Assembly: GCA_951799405.1 (NCBI GenBank)
Contig: OX637334.1
Location: 1,736,001-1,800,000, forward strand
DNA length: 64,000 nt
Origin: Agapetus fuscipes
Taxonomy: Eukaryota > Arthropoda > Insecta > Trichoptera > Glossosomatidae
Reading direction: 5' to 3'
Shown here: positions 22,110 through 32,482 of the stretch, in pieces
How the letters are laid out: the number at the start of each line of letters is the position of its first letter
How positions within the stretch are numbered: position 1 is the stretch's first letter
The notes under the pieces: model-generated
What the model saw: the letters and a program-made list of their open reading frames with translations, nothing else
What the model was told of the DNA's origin: nothing
Databases searched by the model: none
Program-made: the position numbers and the translations under genes

Positions 22110-22400
22110 ATTTATTTTGTTTTTTTGTTTCTATTTCTTTCTCTGTTTCTACATATATTCTTTCCCTGCTACTTTCTATATCTCTGTTTCTATGTTTCTT
22201 TCTCTGTTTCTATGCTTCTTTCTCTGTGTCTATTTTTTCTTTCTTTGCTTACATTTCTTTCTCTGTTTCTATATTCTTTCCCTGTTACCATTTTCTTTCT
22301 CTGTTTATATTTTCTTCCTCTGTTTATATTTTTCCTTCTCTGTTTCTAGGTTTTTTTCGCTGTCTATATTTTCTTTCCCTGCTTCTATTGTCTTACATGC
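22110..22400. repeat. Degenerate pyrimidine-rich repeat
   Basis: Interleaved TTTCTTTCTCTGTTTCTAT units of about 24 bp, purine-rich on the minus strand. The long hydrophobic frames here (S/F/L-only) are artefacts of the repeat. It lies ~120 bp beyond the splice donor of the 22.5-kb exon, so it would be intronic there. Confidence 0.8.
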
Positions 22401-22523
22401 ATTTTTCGATCAATGTATTTTTTTATTTAGCTGGTCACGTATTGCACCCTCCACATGGCGGGCTGTAATAAAGATTTATTTTTATTATCGTACTTATTTT
22501 GTAAATAATACGAAACTACTTAC

Positions 22524-22708
22524 ATTTCCCAGCACCCCGCTGTAGGGCTGTATCCTGGGCGGAGGGGCAGGAGGAGGCAGCTGCCGGGCTGGAGAGCCTC
22601 CTACTCTACTCCCTCCGCCTCCCCCTGCTCCAGGACTCACCAGGTCCACCGAGGAGTCGTCCGACAGCAGCGTCTCGTTCCCGCTGTCCATCACTAGCTG
22701 AAGCTCAT
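22524..22708 (-). CDS. Internal coding exon of an unidentified host gene
   Basis: A GC-rich island with good codon usage in AT-rich surroundings. On the minus strand it is preceded by acceptor TTTCCAG (AG at 22709-22710) and followed by a perfect donor, AAT then GTAAGT (22518-22523). The 185 bp hold two bases completing a codon plus 61 open codons, so the upstream intron is phase 1 and the downstream phase 0. The peptide runs ELQLVMDSGNETLLSDDSS, then a Gly-rich run, then PPPAPPPRIQPYSGVLGN: an acidic start with a DSGNET motif, then a disordered proline-rich part. I do not recognise the gene, and no neighbouring exon is certain. The DSG-type motif resembles a beta-TrCP degron, but that is inference. 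Confidence 0.75.
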
Positions 22709-23365
22709 CTGGAAACCGATATTTTCATCCATTGAGAACAGAGAACCGTCAGAAGAACCTGAAAGCACATCCCCAAGGTGGTAAATAGAGGAATGCCCAC
22801 CAGGCTTCCCTAGAGGGTAGGGATGAAATAAAATAGTCCACACAGACGAACAGGTAGTCGCACAACCATCTGGCAAACGTGGTCATTCATTGCTTACCTT
22901 TGTAATTAACTCACTTAAAGTGTAAAACATTAATGTAATGGTTCCTTTGAAGTTCAATATCGATCGAATAACAAACAAAAAAACCGTCCTACGGCGTAAG
23001 GCTGTGGTGAACAATAATTCCAAAATAAATAATAATTACAAAATCTAATAATTCCACTTTTATTTCACAAAATATTTCAACGCTTGCGCACCATCAAAAC
23101 CGTAATCAACGTATGATTGATTTACTAAGTAAGTAGGTTAAATTAATAGAAATACCTGTATATTACTAATTTCTTTTAATGTAAAAAAACATGATGGTTC
23201 ATTCACAAAAAGAAGATATTACACTCTGAAACGGCACATGAAGAGGAAATTAAATTACACAAAAAGTCGAATCTTTCCGGTCCAATTTAAACCAAAGAAA
23301 TTAATTAGTTTAGTGCTTACAGTACAAAAAAATGCATATATTTTTTGATGTAGGTACTGAATAAT
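22709..23365. other. Likely intron sequence
   Basis: Upstream flank of the 22.5-kb exon on the minus strand. AT-rich, no further exon seen. Confidence 0.4.
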
Positions 23366-23672
23366 CATAATAATATTAGGTTGATTTATTTGGTGAGCGC
23401 TGTTTTAGTGTGAAACACACCTCAAGAGCTCTCTGCGAGCTTTATCGTCGATACAGACAGATACAATTATCAAACAAGACCCAGTTGCTGTAAAGCTGGA
23501 TGGACCTTTTAGTGACCGGTCTTTCGTAAAGGTATATACATTTTTCAACTCAGCGAAGAGCGCATTTGAAAATATAAATGGTATATTTTGTGTGCTCCGC
23601 CGGAATTCGAACCCACAACTTTCCATTTACGAGTTTAGGCTTTACCCCGAGACGATGGACCGGTCAAAATAT
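23366..23672 (-). mobile_element. SINE-2 without 5S head
   Basis: Minus strand: GGACCGGTCC-like region, GACTCGTAAATGG region, body and TAATATTATTATGA tail. Confidence 0.85.
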
Positions 23673-24168
23673 TTTTAAATAAGGTTTACCTTCTACTTGC
23701 TTTTTAAATTATTTTTCTATATTCTTTTAAGTTTTTTATACGACACATTTTTTTTCACACATCAAAACATAAATTCCAAAAATATATTCACTGTATACCT
23801 GCAAAGCAAGATATTATTCGCACACTTTTATTGCCGCTAACTTGAGGGTCCAATAAAGATACGACTACGGTGTTGAGGACGCATTTTGATAACAGAAAAA
23901 GGCGGGAAAGAAGGTGTGTGTGTGCCGGTTTAAATCACCGATTTGTTGGCCATCATGACCCCCGGCTCGTTCAGCTTTTGGCGGGCTCTTTGAGGATTAT
24001 ATTCGGACCTTCGTCTTTTTGTTCGCCATGCTGGATCGGTATTGTCAACAGAAAAATATCACCAAGGAAACAGGGACGTCTTGAGAGTCGGCGGGGCCTT
24101 GGGTAACTAATAATTTGAAGAAGTTTACTGATTACTGAAAAGTGAAAAGATTTCGTGATGACATCATG
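23673..24168. other. Unassigned
   Basis: AT-rich then moderately GC-rich (23900-24110). No supported gene. Confidence 0.35.
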
Positions 24169-24170
24169 TA

Positions 24171-24545
24171 CGAGGGTGGGGTGAAAAGTTTCCGGCCTGA
24201 CCAAGAAAAAAATTTTTTTTTTTTTAAATTATGCTTTATTTTTCAACATCATCTCCATCAACACTGATACATTTCTTATAACGGTGTTTCTTATTTAGTT
24301 ATGTCAGTTTTAAACGTAGATTCGTCAAGCTCCTCAAAATACTGATTTACAGCTTCGATAACTTCTTCGTTGTTCTTGAATCTTTTACCGCCAAGCCATT
24401 TTTTGAGGTTAGGAAACAGGTAATAGTCGCTGGGGGCTAAGTCTGGAGAATGAATGGATGCGGCATCAATTCAAACTTCAATTCGTGGATTTTGGACATG
24501 GCAACAATCGACGAATGCGCTGGTGCGTTATCGTGATGAAACAAA
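24171..24545 (-). pseudogene. mariner transposase relic (C-terminal third) with one TIR
   Basis: Minus-strand coding includes HDNAPAHS, which holds the second catalytic Asp of a mariner DD34D transposase. After a frame change comes the block with SDYYLFPNLKKWLGGK, which holds the third. It closes at ACTAAATAA, followed by a T-rich UTR and the terminal repeat, whose plus-strand start CGAGGGTGGGGTGAAAAG follows TA (24169-24170). The N-terminal DNA-binding part and the other TIR are absent. Inactive. Confidence 0.85.
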
Positions 24546-24651
24546 ATTAGTCCTAAGTAAATAAGGTAAGTAATTAAGAAATACCATAAGTAAATTTACA
24601 TGGACTTTTGATAAAAAAAAATATTGGAATAAAAATGACGACATTGGCTAA

Positions 24652-24836
24652 TCGGTTGGTATGAGGCCCCATGCTGTACAAACTTGGTTCACTTTTTCCA
24701 ATGCCACCCCGGTTTCAGAGAAAGTCGGCAGGAGTTGCAAAGTATATGCTCGTGTGAGGTTTGGTTTATTTTGTAAGTACACATGCAGCAGATGTGAGCA
24801 TAAGCTTGCACGTGCACAGGCATATGCAAATTCAAT
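24652..24836 (+). mobile_element. LINE-b 3' end, diverged
   Basis: TCGGTTGGTATGAGGCCCCA start and GCACGTGCACAGG near the end. Older subfamily, like the 32.2-kb copy. Confidence 0.7.
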
Positions 24837-24851
24837 TATTGTGAAGGTTGA

Positions 24852-24990
24852 GTAAAACTTCCCTGTATTTTATTTTGGCTTTGAAAGAAAGACTGAAACG
24901 GGAAATTATTTCTGACACCTTCGGTAGACTTTGAACCCGAGCTCTCAGCATGGTATGCAAGTACTTTATCAACTGAGCTATCAACCGGAC
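24852..24990 (-). mobile_element. SINE-1 head part
   Basis: Minus strand: TTGATAGCTCAGTTGATAAA head and a B box in GGGTTCAAAGTC, ending in the CAAAATAAAATAC body. Confidence 0.75.
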
Positions 24991-25608
24991 AATATTAGGT
25001 TAATAGAAAGGCCTACTTCCAGGAGTGAACTGAGAAAGGCTGAAAAAGAAGAAGAAGATACAGCCGCTTTTCCAAGTGAGATCAGTTTATGTCTTCTTTT
25101 GTAAGTATGTAATTTTTTCAAGCAAAACAAACCGTGAACACATCCATATTCTTTCATATCAACTGGACTATACAGTATATAATGCAAAATGGATATATCA
25201 AAAACTTTAGGTACAATAAAAACTACGAAGTTTCTTAAGCATAGTACTATTGAGCTATCGACGGTATAATGACTGGTATAAGAATTTTCATGATAATATT
25301 TCTTGTAACTGTTGCGCCCAGGGCATCCGCCACCCACTTTAAGCGCCAGTCCGTCCCTGCCAGTACGAAGCGATTACCTCAATCTCTGATTAATGCGGCT
25401 TGCATAAAACACAAATCTGCAATTAATTAGTATTAGTGGCCAGTAATATTGTCAAGTAGGTCTTTAGTAGTAGCGACTCGCACTAAGCTGACGACTAAGC
25501 GGTCAGAACAACGGTAGCCGCTTCTAACAGATTAGAGCCAAATAAACTTGTAACACGTGTATGGGGAAATTGACGAATCTTTGATTTCTAAGCGCTTGAT
25601 TAAAGTGT
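24991..25608. other. No recognisable feature
   Basis: 25000-25140 resembles 26164-26310 (AAGGCCTA.TTCCAGGAGTG..TGAG.AAGGCTGAAAAA), so the sequence next to this SINE-1 copy recurs beside the 25.8-kb copy. It is either a duplicated segment or an unrecognised repeat. Confidence 0.5.
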
Positions 25609-25722
25609 GAAAAAAAAACACATAAAGAACGGCACAGTGACAAAACGACAAATGATAAAACGACACCTGACATAACGACACAATGACAGAACATCACAAT
25701 GACAAAACATCACATGACGTTG
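25609..25722. mobile_element. Foldback element E, single arm
   Basis: AGAACGGCACAGTGACAAAA followed by repeats of ACATCACAATGACAAA type. Confidence 0.7.
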
Positions 25723-25847
25723 GGATAGACGCACTGGGGTCATCAATGTCGTCCAAGACATTGCCTGCTTTACGGCGAAAAAGGATGTGAAAGCGGGCAG
25801 TAGGAAGACCCCAATTGAGGTGGCTGGACTTCATCAGATGGCTCGTG

Positions 25848-26165
25848 ACTAAGCTACACGTATAGTGTAACTTCTTGCGACGTTCTCTCCGAGGGGATCG
25901 CATGTGACGAGTGGAAGCTATTTATTTTTACAGGTAAGCGGGCCGGCATCACGTCATCCACTTCAGTTGAAATGTGGGTTTCCCAGCTCCCGAGGGAACT
26001 GGAACTTATTTCTTGTATGGGCTGAGGAAACCTTGCTGGTATTTTATTTTGGGTTTGAAATGAACACCTAAACGCGAAATTATTTCTGACACCCTCGGTG
26101 GAATTCGAACCCGAACTCTCAGCATGGAATGCAAGCACTCTACCTATTGAGCTATCAACCGGAAA
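25848..26165 (-). mobile_element. SINE-1, full length
   Basis: Minus strand: GGTTGATAGCTCAATAGGTA head, GGGTTCGAATTCCACC B box, body, and a 3' end at ACTATACGTGTAGCTTAGTC. Confidence 0.85.
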
Positions 26166-26398
26166 GATTCGGTTAAAAGAAAGGCCTAGTTCCAGGAGTG
26201 GACTGAGGAAGGCTGAAAAATTAAAAATAAAAGATTCTGCCGCTTTACTAAGTGAGATCCATTTCTGTCTACTTTCGTAAGTATGTAATTTTTTAAGCAA
26301 AGCAAACCGCGAAGACATCCATATACTTTGGTTTCATTGTGCAAAGGTTGAAGTTACGAAACGTTTGTTGTGGTTTCTGTGCCGCCTGTTTCCCTGAG

Positions 26399-26576
26399 GT
26401 GTTGGAGAAGATGTGAACCGGCTGGAGGAGGAGCCGGCACCGGGAGACGACTACAGAAGAGATTATCCTCATAAATAAGTGTCGCAAGGGCCTCATGATG
26501 ATGCTGATGGTGATGGTGCTACAAACGTGGGACCGGTAAACGCAACGGGAGGAAGCAAAGCTGACTGCGTTTGCAG
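26399..26576 (+). CDS. Possible host exon, weakly supported
   Basis: Follows a pyrimidine-rich TGCCGCCTGTTTCCCTGAG acceptor-like site. Codons from 26401 read VGEDVNRLEEEPAPGDDYRR and five more residues to TAA at 26476-26478. Beyond the stop, the same frame stays open to TTTGCAG followed by GTGATA, a plausible donor. The region is GC-rich relative to its flanks. It could be a terminal exon, a decayed internal exon or chance; no homology is recognised. Confidence 0.3.
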
Positions 26577-26620
26577 GTGATAACGTAAAATGTGATTTTA
26601 CATCGGATATTTGACCAAAC

Positions 26621-26739
26621 TTCATACTTCAAGGATGTGAAGCGGCTCATGGATGTCTCCTTTTATTCGCATCTCAAGAGGATGGCAAACAACAAAGACA
26701 GATGGCTGGTACATCAAGGCACTGCATTTAGAAGATGAT
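26621..26739 (+). mobile_element. LINE-c 3' end with perfect 15-bp TSD
   Basis: Only the last ~119 bp: the DVKRLMDVS and DRWL coding region and a GATGATG tail. GATATTTGACCAAAC stands on both sides (26606-26620 and 26740-26754). Confidence 0.9.
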
Positions 26740-26772
26740 GATATTTGACCAAACAGCATACGTCACCAAGGC

Positions 26773-27850
26773 GTGCTTGATAATTCCTTAATAATAATCC
26801 AAGGTGCGATGAAAAAGGTATGGCATGTATTCATATTGATGGTAGATAGAGGTATGTTGTGGGATGTTTTGAAAGCATATGGAGTGAATGGGGCTCTATT
26901 AAATGCGGTGCATGCTAACTATGAGAATAGTATAGCATGCGTTCGTATTGATAATGAGTTAAGTGAAGATTTTGGGTGTAATAACTGGTTTGAAGATTTA
27001 AAGGGTGTAAGGCAAGGATGTAAGATGAGTCCATGGCAATTTAACACAGTCATGGATGTGTGTTTTTGCGATGCTAGGCTTGATGATTGTGGATTGATGA
27101 TAGGAGAGAGCAAAGTGAGTGCTCTACTGTATGCGAATGATGCAGTCCTTGTATCTGATTCAACAGTGGAGCTGCAAACAAAGCTCTCTAAGCTGAATGA
27201 AGCTTTGAAAGAAAATCATTTGAAACTGAATGCAAGTAAGAAGAAAGTATTGAGTTTTCGAAGAAATTATGAATTTACAATAAATGGAATGAATGTTGAC
27301 ATTGTAGATGCATTTGTATATGTGGGAAGTAAGTTTGAAAAGGATGGAAGAATGACAGGTGAATTTGAAAGAAGAATACTAAAGCGCAGGTGTACTGAGT
27401 GCTACCGCTTGCATACACAGTGGTATACTCACGCCACCTACCTTGATGTACGGGAGTGAAGCCTGGACGGTAAATGTAGAATAGCAAAGTCCATTCAGCT
27501 GAAATGGACTGTCTAAGAAGTATGAACGGGGAAAAAACTGAGTGACAGGGTCAGGAATGATTTTGTAAGACAAGAATGTGGTGCAAGAGAAAGTGCGTGA
27601 ATGAAGATAAAAATAAGTTTATGAAGATGGTTTGGGCATATGAAGAGAATGACAAAGACTGAGGAGGAAAGTGTAAGTTCCAAGAATGGGTGAATATCGT
27701 GGTGAAGGAAGACCTAGGAATTATGGATGTACCAGATTCCTGAAATTGGGTGTTCAGAATCCTCGAGTTGCTGGGAACTGTGCCGCTGTATGTGATTTCT
27801 GATGTCCACAGTTCACGTGAAGTAATTTTGACTTATAGGTTGGTATCTCG
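26773..27850 (+). pseudogene. LINE-b reverse transcriptase pseudogene
   Basis: Holds RT fingers/palm motifs: MLWDVLKAYGVNGALL, then GVRQGCKMSPWQFNTVMD (motif B region), then the YADD box read as YANDAVLVSDS, in which an Asp of the catalytic pair has become Asn. NHLKLNASKKKVLSF follows. After 27400 the frame shifts and breaks. Decayed pieces of the C-terminus continue (GSEAWTVN, RWFG-like) to 27740, and TTGACTTATAGGTTGGTAT at 27829 is the start of the LINE-b 3' terminal repeat, truncated there. Endonuclease absent. Inactive. Confidence 0.85.
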
Positions 27851-28019
27851 TGCAACCAGCAGACCGCCGTGAAGCGCCGTTACTGTCACTGTAGCCGCAG
27901 ACGTGTCGTTTACACTATGGGCAATGATATATGGGATATGACGTCATCACCCATGACGATACTAATGCAATAGATGTGCAGTAGATGAGTGAAAGTGCTC
28001 TTTAAATATATGATTTGTA

Positions 28020-28277
28020 TACCTGTTAATCTATAATCTAAGTTGCAAAGATATATGGACATTTAGGATTCGCCTTTCATGCATACCCAAAAGCGAATAA
28101 GTGCAAGTTCGCGCTTACACATGATGCATGTTTATTGTGTACTTCAAAAAAAAAAACCTCACATAAACATAAACCTTTAAATTTCTGCCATTTTTCCGTG
28201 AAACTAGGTTGGCAATGGCAAAAGTGAACCAAGTTTGTACAACACGGGGGTCAACTTCAAAAATAACCTATAAGTCA
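28020..28277 (-). mobile_element. LINE-b 3' end
   Basis: Minus strand from TGACTTATAGG to TTTGCAACTTAGATTATAG. Diverged body. Confidence 0.8.
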
Positions 28278-28768
28278 TTATAAATGTCCGTTTAGTATCA
28301 AAATTTAAATAATATTCTACAAATGAACAAAAAACAAACTGCTCGTTAACAATATATAATAAGGTTTAAAATATGTTTCAGAATCTTCAAAAAGATTTTT
28401 CGCAAAACCCTTTTTTTTTTCAAAAGTTTGATGAATAAACCCATTATGGAGATAAGGATGACATGAAGACAGATGGGTGTCTCCTCAAACGTCAGAACTT
28501 TGCATTATTTTGAGTTTCAAATCCGGGATCAAACCTACCGCCCAGAGGTCTAGAAACCAAAAAAAAAAGGAGCCCATGCCCGCGTTTGCGACCACTGCAA
28601 CAGAGATGGACAGATAAAAAAAATGTCTTCTATAAAAATAATATTAGTTGAATATGGCTTAGAGTTTAGAGTGAATAAATGCTTTAAGGCATAGGCGTAA
28701 CAAATATTAATTAAATGTATCTACAATGTAGATTGTAGAAATATAGTGACATTTGAGGCTTATGCTTC
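28278..28768. other. No recognisable feature
   Basis: AT-rich. Nothing supported. Confidence 0.35.
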
Positions 28769-29016
28769 GGTCCGGTCGTTAGCTCAGTGGTAGAGTGTTT
28801 GCATTCCATGCCGTGAGCTCGGGTTCGAGCCCCACTGAAGGTATCAGAAATGATTTTCAGTTTCGGTGTTTATTTCAAACCCCAAAATAAAATACCGGTA
28901 AGGTTTACTAAGCCTTCACAAGATATTAGTACCAACCCCAACTGAAGTTGTTGTCGGAAGGCCGGCTCCCTTACCTTTAAAAATAAATAGGTTCCACTCG
29001 CCACATGCAGACCCGG
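28769..29016 (+). mobile_element. SINE-1, 3' end missing
   Basis: GGTCGTTAGCTCAGTGGTAG head and GGGTTCGAGCCCC B box (both intact), body to CGCCACATGCAGACCCGGG. Confidence 0.85.
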
Positions 29017-29230
29017 GTAGCATTGGCAAAAGTGAACTACCATTTTTTTTCAGTTCGGGCAGTCAGACTCATACCAATATGTCGGGCGCGTGCATAGGGT
29101 ATAAGCAAATAAATTTCAGAATAAATGTTTTCTCCCATCTCTTTCAAATAACTCCTTTGAAATTGACTTAAGTACTAACTATGGCTCCAATCGAACTTTA
29201 ATTTTGAATTTTAAATCTAAATATCAAGCT

Positions 29231-29950
29231 GATTGGGAAAAAACGGAGTGACAGGGTGAGGAATGATTTTGTAAGAGAAGAATGTGGTGCAAGAGAAAGT
29301 GTGAAAGTGAAGATTAAAAGAAGTTTGTTAAGATGGTTTGGGCATATGGAGAGAATGAATAAGGAAAGACTGACGAAGAAAGTATATGTAGGTAGAATAG
29401 ATGGATGTCGTGGTAGAGGAAGACCGAGAAAGGTATGGATGGACCAAATATCCGAAATTGCGAATGAATGGAATATCCAGAGTCATAATAAAAGAAGAGC
29501 CTGTATGAAGAAAATTATGACTCTGGAGGAAATGAAAGAAGTATGTAAGGACAGAAAGAAATGGCGGTTGATCTGTAATGTTGGCGGCTAGGGTTTATTA
29601 AATTGGAATTTGTTTTATTTGTAAATGGATATTTTGTATTTGGATATTATTATTTAGTGATGTATAAAATGTAATTTGTCGTGTGTGTGTGTTCCTTGAC
29701 TTATAGGTTGGTATGCAGCTGACCACCCATGCTGTAAAAATGGTTCACTTTGCCAATGTCACCCCTGTCTCAGGGAAGGACGGCAAGAGTTGCAGGGTGT
29801 ATGTCCATTTGAGATTTGGTTTTTATGTTGTAGGTTCACATGAGGCATGTGCAAGCGCGAACTTGTACGTGTCTGGTTGTGAGAATGCATGTAATGTGAA
29901 TCTCCAATGTAACATATCTTTGCAACTTAGATTAGATTAGATTAGATTAG
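29231..29950 (+). mobile_element. LINE-b: ORF C-terminus, 3' UTR and terminal repeat with TSD
   Basis: One insertion unit flanked by AAGCT (29226-29230 and 29951-29955). It has an open C-terminal reading frame to 29591 (RWFGHMERM, RGRGRPRKVW, MDQISEIANEWNIQ, CKDRKKWRLICNVGG). A ~100-bp AT-rich 3' UTR follows, then the 250-bp terminal repeat from 29690, ending in (GATTA)n. This copy links the abundant repeat to its parent LINE. The frame is intact but lacks the RT and endonuclease. Confidence 0.9.
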
Positions 29951-30071
29951 AAGCTCAAATGGTTGTTAACCATATATGTATTGCCTAATTATTTGGCGCA
30001 TGTGCCTGTCTGGGATGCACACTCCTGCCATCTATAAGTCAAGGAACGATGAAAGTATAAAGCGGATCTAT

Positions 30072-30327
30072 AATTTAATCTATAATCTAAGTTGCAAAGA
30101 TATACATATTAACATTAAAAACTCATATAAAATGTATGCCCACAAACAGAGACGTGTAAGTTCGCGCTTGCAAATGCTGAATGTGTACTTACAAATAAAA
30201 GTCCAAACCTCAAATGAACATAAGCGCTGCAACTTTTGCCAACCTTCCCTGAAACAGGGGTGGCATTGACAAAGTGAACCATTTTTTACAGTATGGGTGG
30301 TCAGCCTCATATCAACCTATAAATCAA
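30072..30327 (-). mobile_element. LINE-b 3' end
   Basis: Minus strand: TTCTTTGATTTATAGG start, CCACCCATACTGTAAAAAAT, CTTAGATTATAG end. Confidence 0.85.
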
Positions 30328-30798
30328 AGAAACCCTCATAAATGCTAAACAAAAAACAAAACTGTAATAAGAATAAATAATAATCTGAAATTAAAAAGAC
30401 AAAAGCAAAAGTAAACTCAAATTCCCACCGTTACTGCACTGTGATTTCTGCTTCCATGATTTCTTCACAGATGCCGCACACTTTCAATATTCAACACAAA
30501 AAAAACCTAAGCTCCTAGTGTCGGACAAAAACCTTTGTCTAGGGTCTTTTAAAACCTTTTAGATCCAAGACGTTTCGTCATCGTCCATTCCGAAATGTGA
30601 GGCGCACCACAGAGAAAAAAAAACGAATGGCAGATAATCATTTCTAAAACGATTTTATTAAAACTTAAATCGAATGTTTTTTTTTACAAAACCACATAAG
30701 TATTTTTTTATTACATCAATTTTTATGTCTTTTGTAACGCAGGTGGTCTTAAATTGAATAAAAAAAAATCATGCATTACAATAAAAATGTAATTTGTG
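30328..30798. other. No recognisable gene
   Basis: AT-rich with oligo-A runs. The last ~20 bp (AAAATGTAATTTGTGTTCCT) match the LINE-b 3' UTR just upstream of the terminal repeat. Confidence 0.4.
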
Positions 30799-31013
30799 TT
30801 CCTTGACTGGTATGAGGCTTACCACCTATACTGTAGAAATTGGTTCACTAAGCCACTTTCACCCTGTTCAATGGAAGGGTGACCAGAATTGCAGGGTTTA
30901 TGTTCATTTGAAATTTGGATTTTTATTTGTGTGCATGTGGTTAGCGCGACACTACATGTGCCTGCGTGTGGGCATGCATTTAATATGATTCTTGAATGTA
31001 CACATATTTTGAA
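30799..31013 (+). mobile_element. LINE-b 3' end, diverged
   Basis: TTCCTTGACTGGTATGAGG start with a deletion, GTGGGCATGCATTTAATATG near the end. Confidence 0.8.
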
Positions 31014-31014
31014 A

Positions 31015-31485
31015 CGACCTATCCATAGTTTAGCGGTTAACGCTTTGGACGCGTAAATGGAAGGTCGCGTGTTCGATCCCGGCATTAACCAGAATTACAT
31101 CAATACATCATACAATTCCTTGACTTATAGGATGGTATGAGGCTGACCACCCATACTGTAAAAAATGGTTCACTTTGCCAATGTCACCCCTGTTTCAGGG
31201 AATGTCGGCAAGAGTTGCAGGGCTTATGTTCATTTGAGGTTTGGATTTTATTTGTAAGTACACAATCAGCATTTGTAAGCGCGAACTACACGTGTTTGTT
31301 TGTGGGCATACATCTGAGAGCTTTGAATGAATATATCCTTGCAACTTAGATTATAGATTATAGATTATAGACATCGACTGGAACTTGATTGAAAATTGGC
31401 GCTGTCTGCAGCGACGACCAAGCATTCAGAGGGCTCTTGAGGTGTGATTTACCCAAAAACAGCGCTCACTAAATAAATCACTTTA
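31015..31485 (+). mobile_element. SINE-2 split by a LINE-b end
   Basis: tRNA-like head 31015-31090 (ATAGTTTAGCGGTTAACGCT and GTGTTCGATCCCGG) and tail 31373-31485 (CTTGATTGAAAATTGGCGCT, CAGCGCTCACTAAATAAATC). The middle is replaced by the LINE-b end at 31112-31371. Confidence 0.75.
31112..31371 (+). mobile_element. LINE-b 3' end, TTATAGA-tail subfamily
   Basis: ATTCCTTGACTTATAGGATG to TTAGATTATAGATTATAGAT. Near-identical in type to the 46.5-kb copy. Confidence 0.9.
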
Positions 31486-31840
31486 ATTTAAAACATCTGT
31501 TGAGATTGTTGAGTTGGGCAAAGACTAAAATTAGCCATTTGAATGCATATTTTATTTGGTTCTTATGAACGCAACAGTAACGGGTTATATTTTGCATCGA
31601 CCACATAAAAATATCATTCTGTAATTTCTCGAACGTTTTACAATACCTTTATTGCAGCACTGTGTAATCTCCTTATTAGCAGGAAGACTCTAAAACATAC
31701 ACGAAATAAAATAACTGAAGCACGACCGTAAAGTGTGGGATTAAGCAGCTTATAAAAGTCACATAGTAGAGAGTCGATTATCCGACCGTCGACTCAACGA
31801 ACAGAAAAAAAATACATGTGAAATTACCGTCTAAAATTCA

Positions 31841-32069
31841 GTGGCGAAGGGTGCCATACAACTCGATTCCCATCGGCTTCCCTTTTAAAATGAGGCAACA
31901 AAGTACCTAGTTATAAAATATAGGCACAAAGTAAAACAATGCATTTAAAACCAAATATACAATACGTATTTTTCCCCCATTGAAAGCATGCAGTCTACTT
32001 TATTAACATTTTTGCCTCATTTTAAAAGGGAAACCGATGGGAATCGAGTTGTATGGCACCCTTCACCAC
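31841..32069. mobile_element. TIR MITE (possibly hAT-type)
   Basis: TIRs of ~55 bp: GTGGCGAAGGGTGCCATACA on the left, GTGGTGAAGGGTGCC on the right, extending to TTTAAAATGAGGCAA. A CAGTGGCG-like left end recalls hAT MITEs, but I see no clean 8-bp TSD. No protein. Confidence 0.75.
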
Positions 32070-32237
32070 AATTGTCTATCTACAAAATATTCAATTTTTA
32101 ATGTCATGTGTTTTAACACGATGAAAATTGTTTTAATTTCAAAAAGATGTAAATAAATAAGTCATTCTTTCACCCTGTTTACTTATAATACGTATTTAAC
32201 AAAAATTACAAACGTTTTTTGCATTAAGACAGGTAAA

Positions 32238-32482
32238 AATGAGAGGTTGATCCACCATGCTGTGCAAACTTCTTCAATTTTGTCAATGCCACCCTGGTTT
32301 CAGGAAAAAGGCTGCAGGAGGTTCAAAGTTTATGTTTGTGTGAGGTTTGCTTTATTTTGTATGTAGGTACACATGCAGCATGTGTAAGCGCGAATTTACA
32401 TGTGCCGGCTTGTGGGCTTGCATAAAGTATGAGCCTTAAATGTCAATATATCTTTGCAGCTTGGATTATATATTATAGATGT
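32238..32482 (+). mobile_element. LINE-b 3' end, old subfamily
   Basis: GAGGTTGATCCACCATGCTG to TTTGCAGCTTGGATTATATA. Resembles the copies at 36 bp and 24.65 kb. Confidence 0.8.

Noticed and set aside
21897..22545. Hydrophobic S/F/L proteins resembling membrane proteins
   Set aside because: Encoded by the pyrimidine-rich repeat in three overlapping frames.
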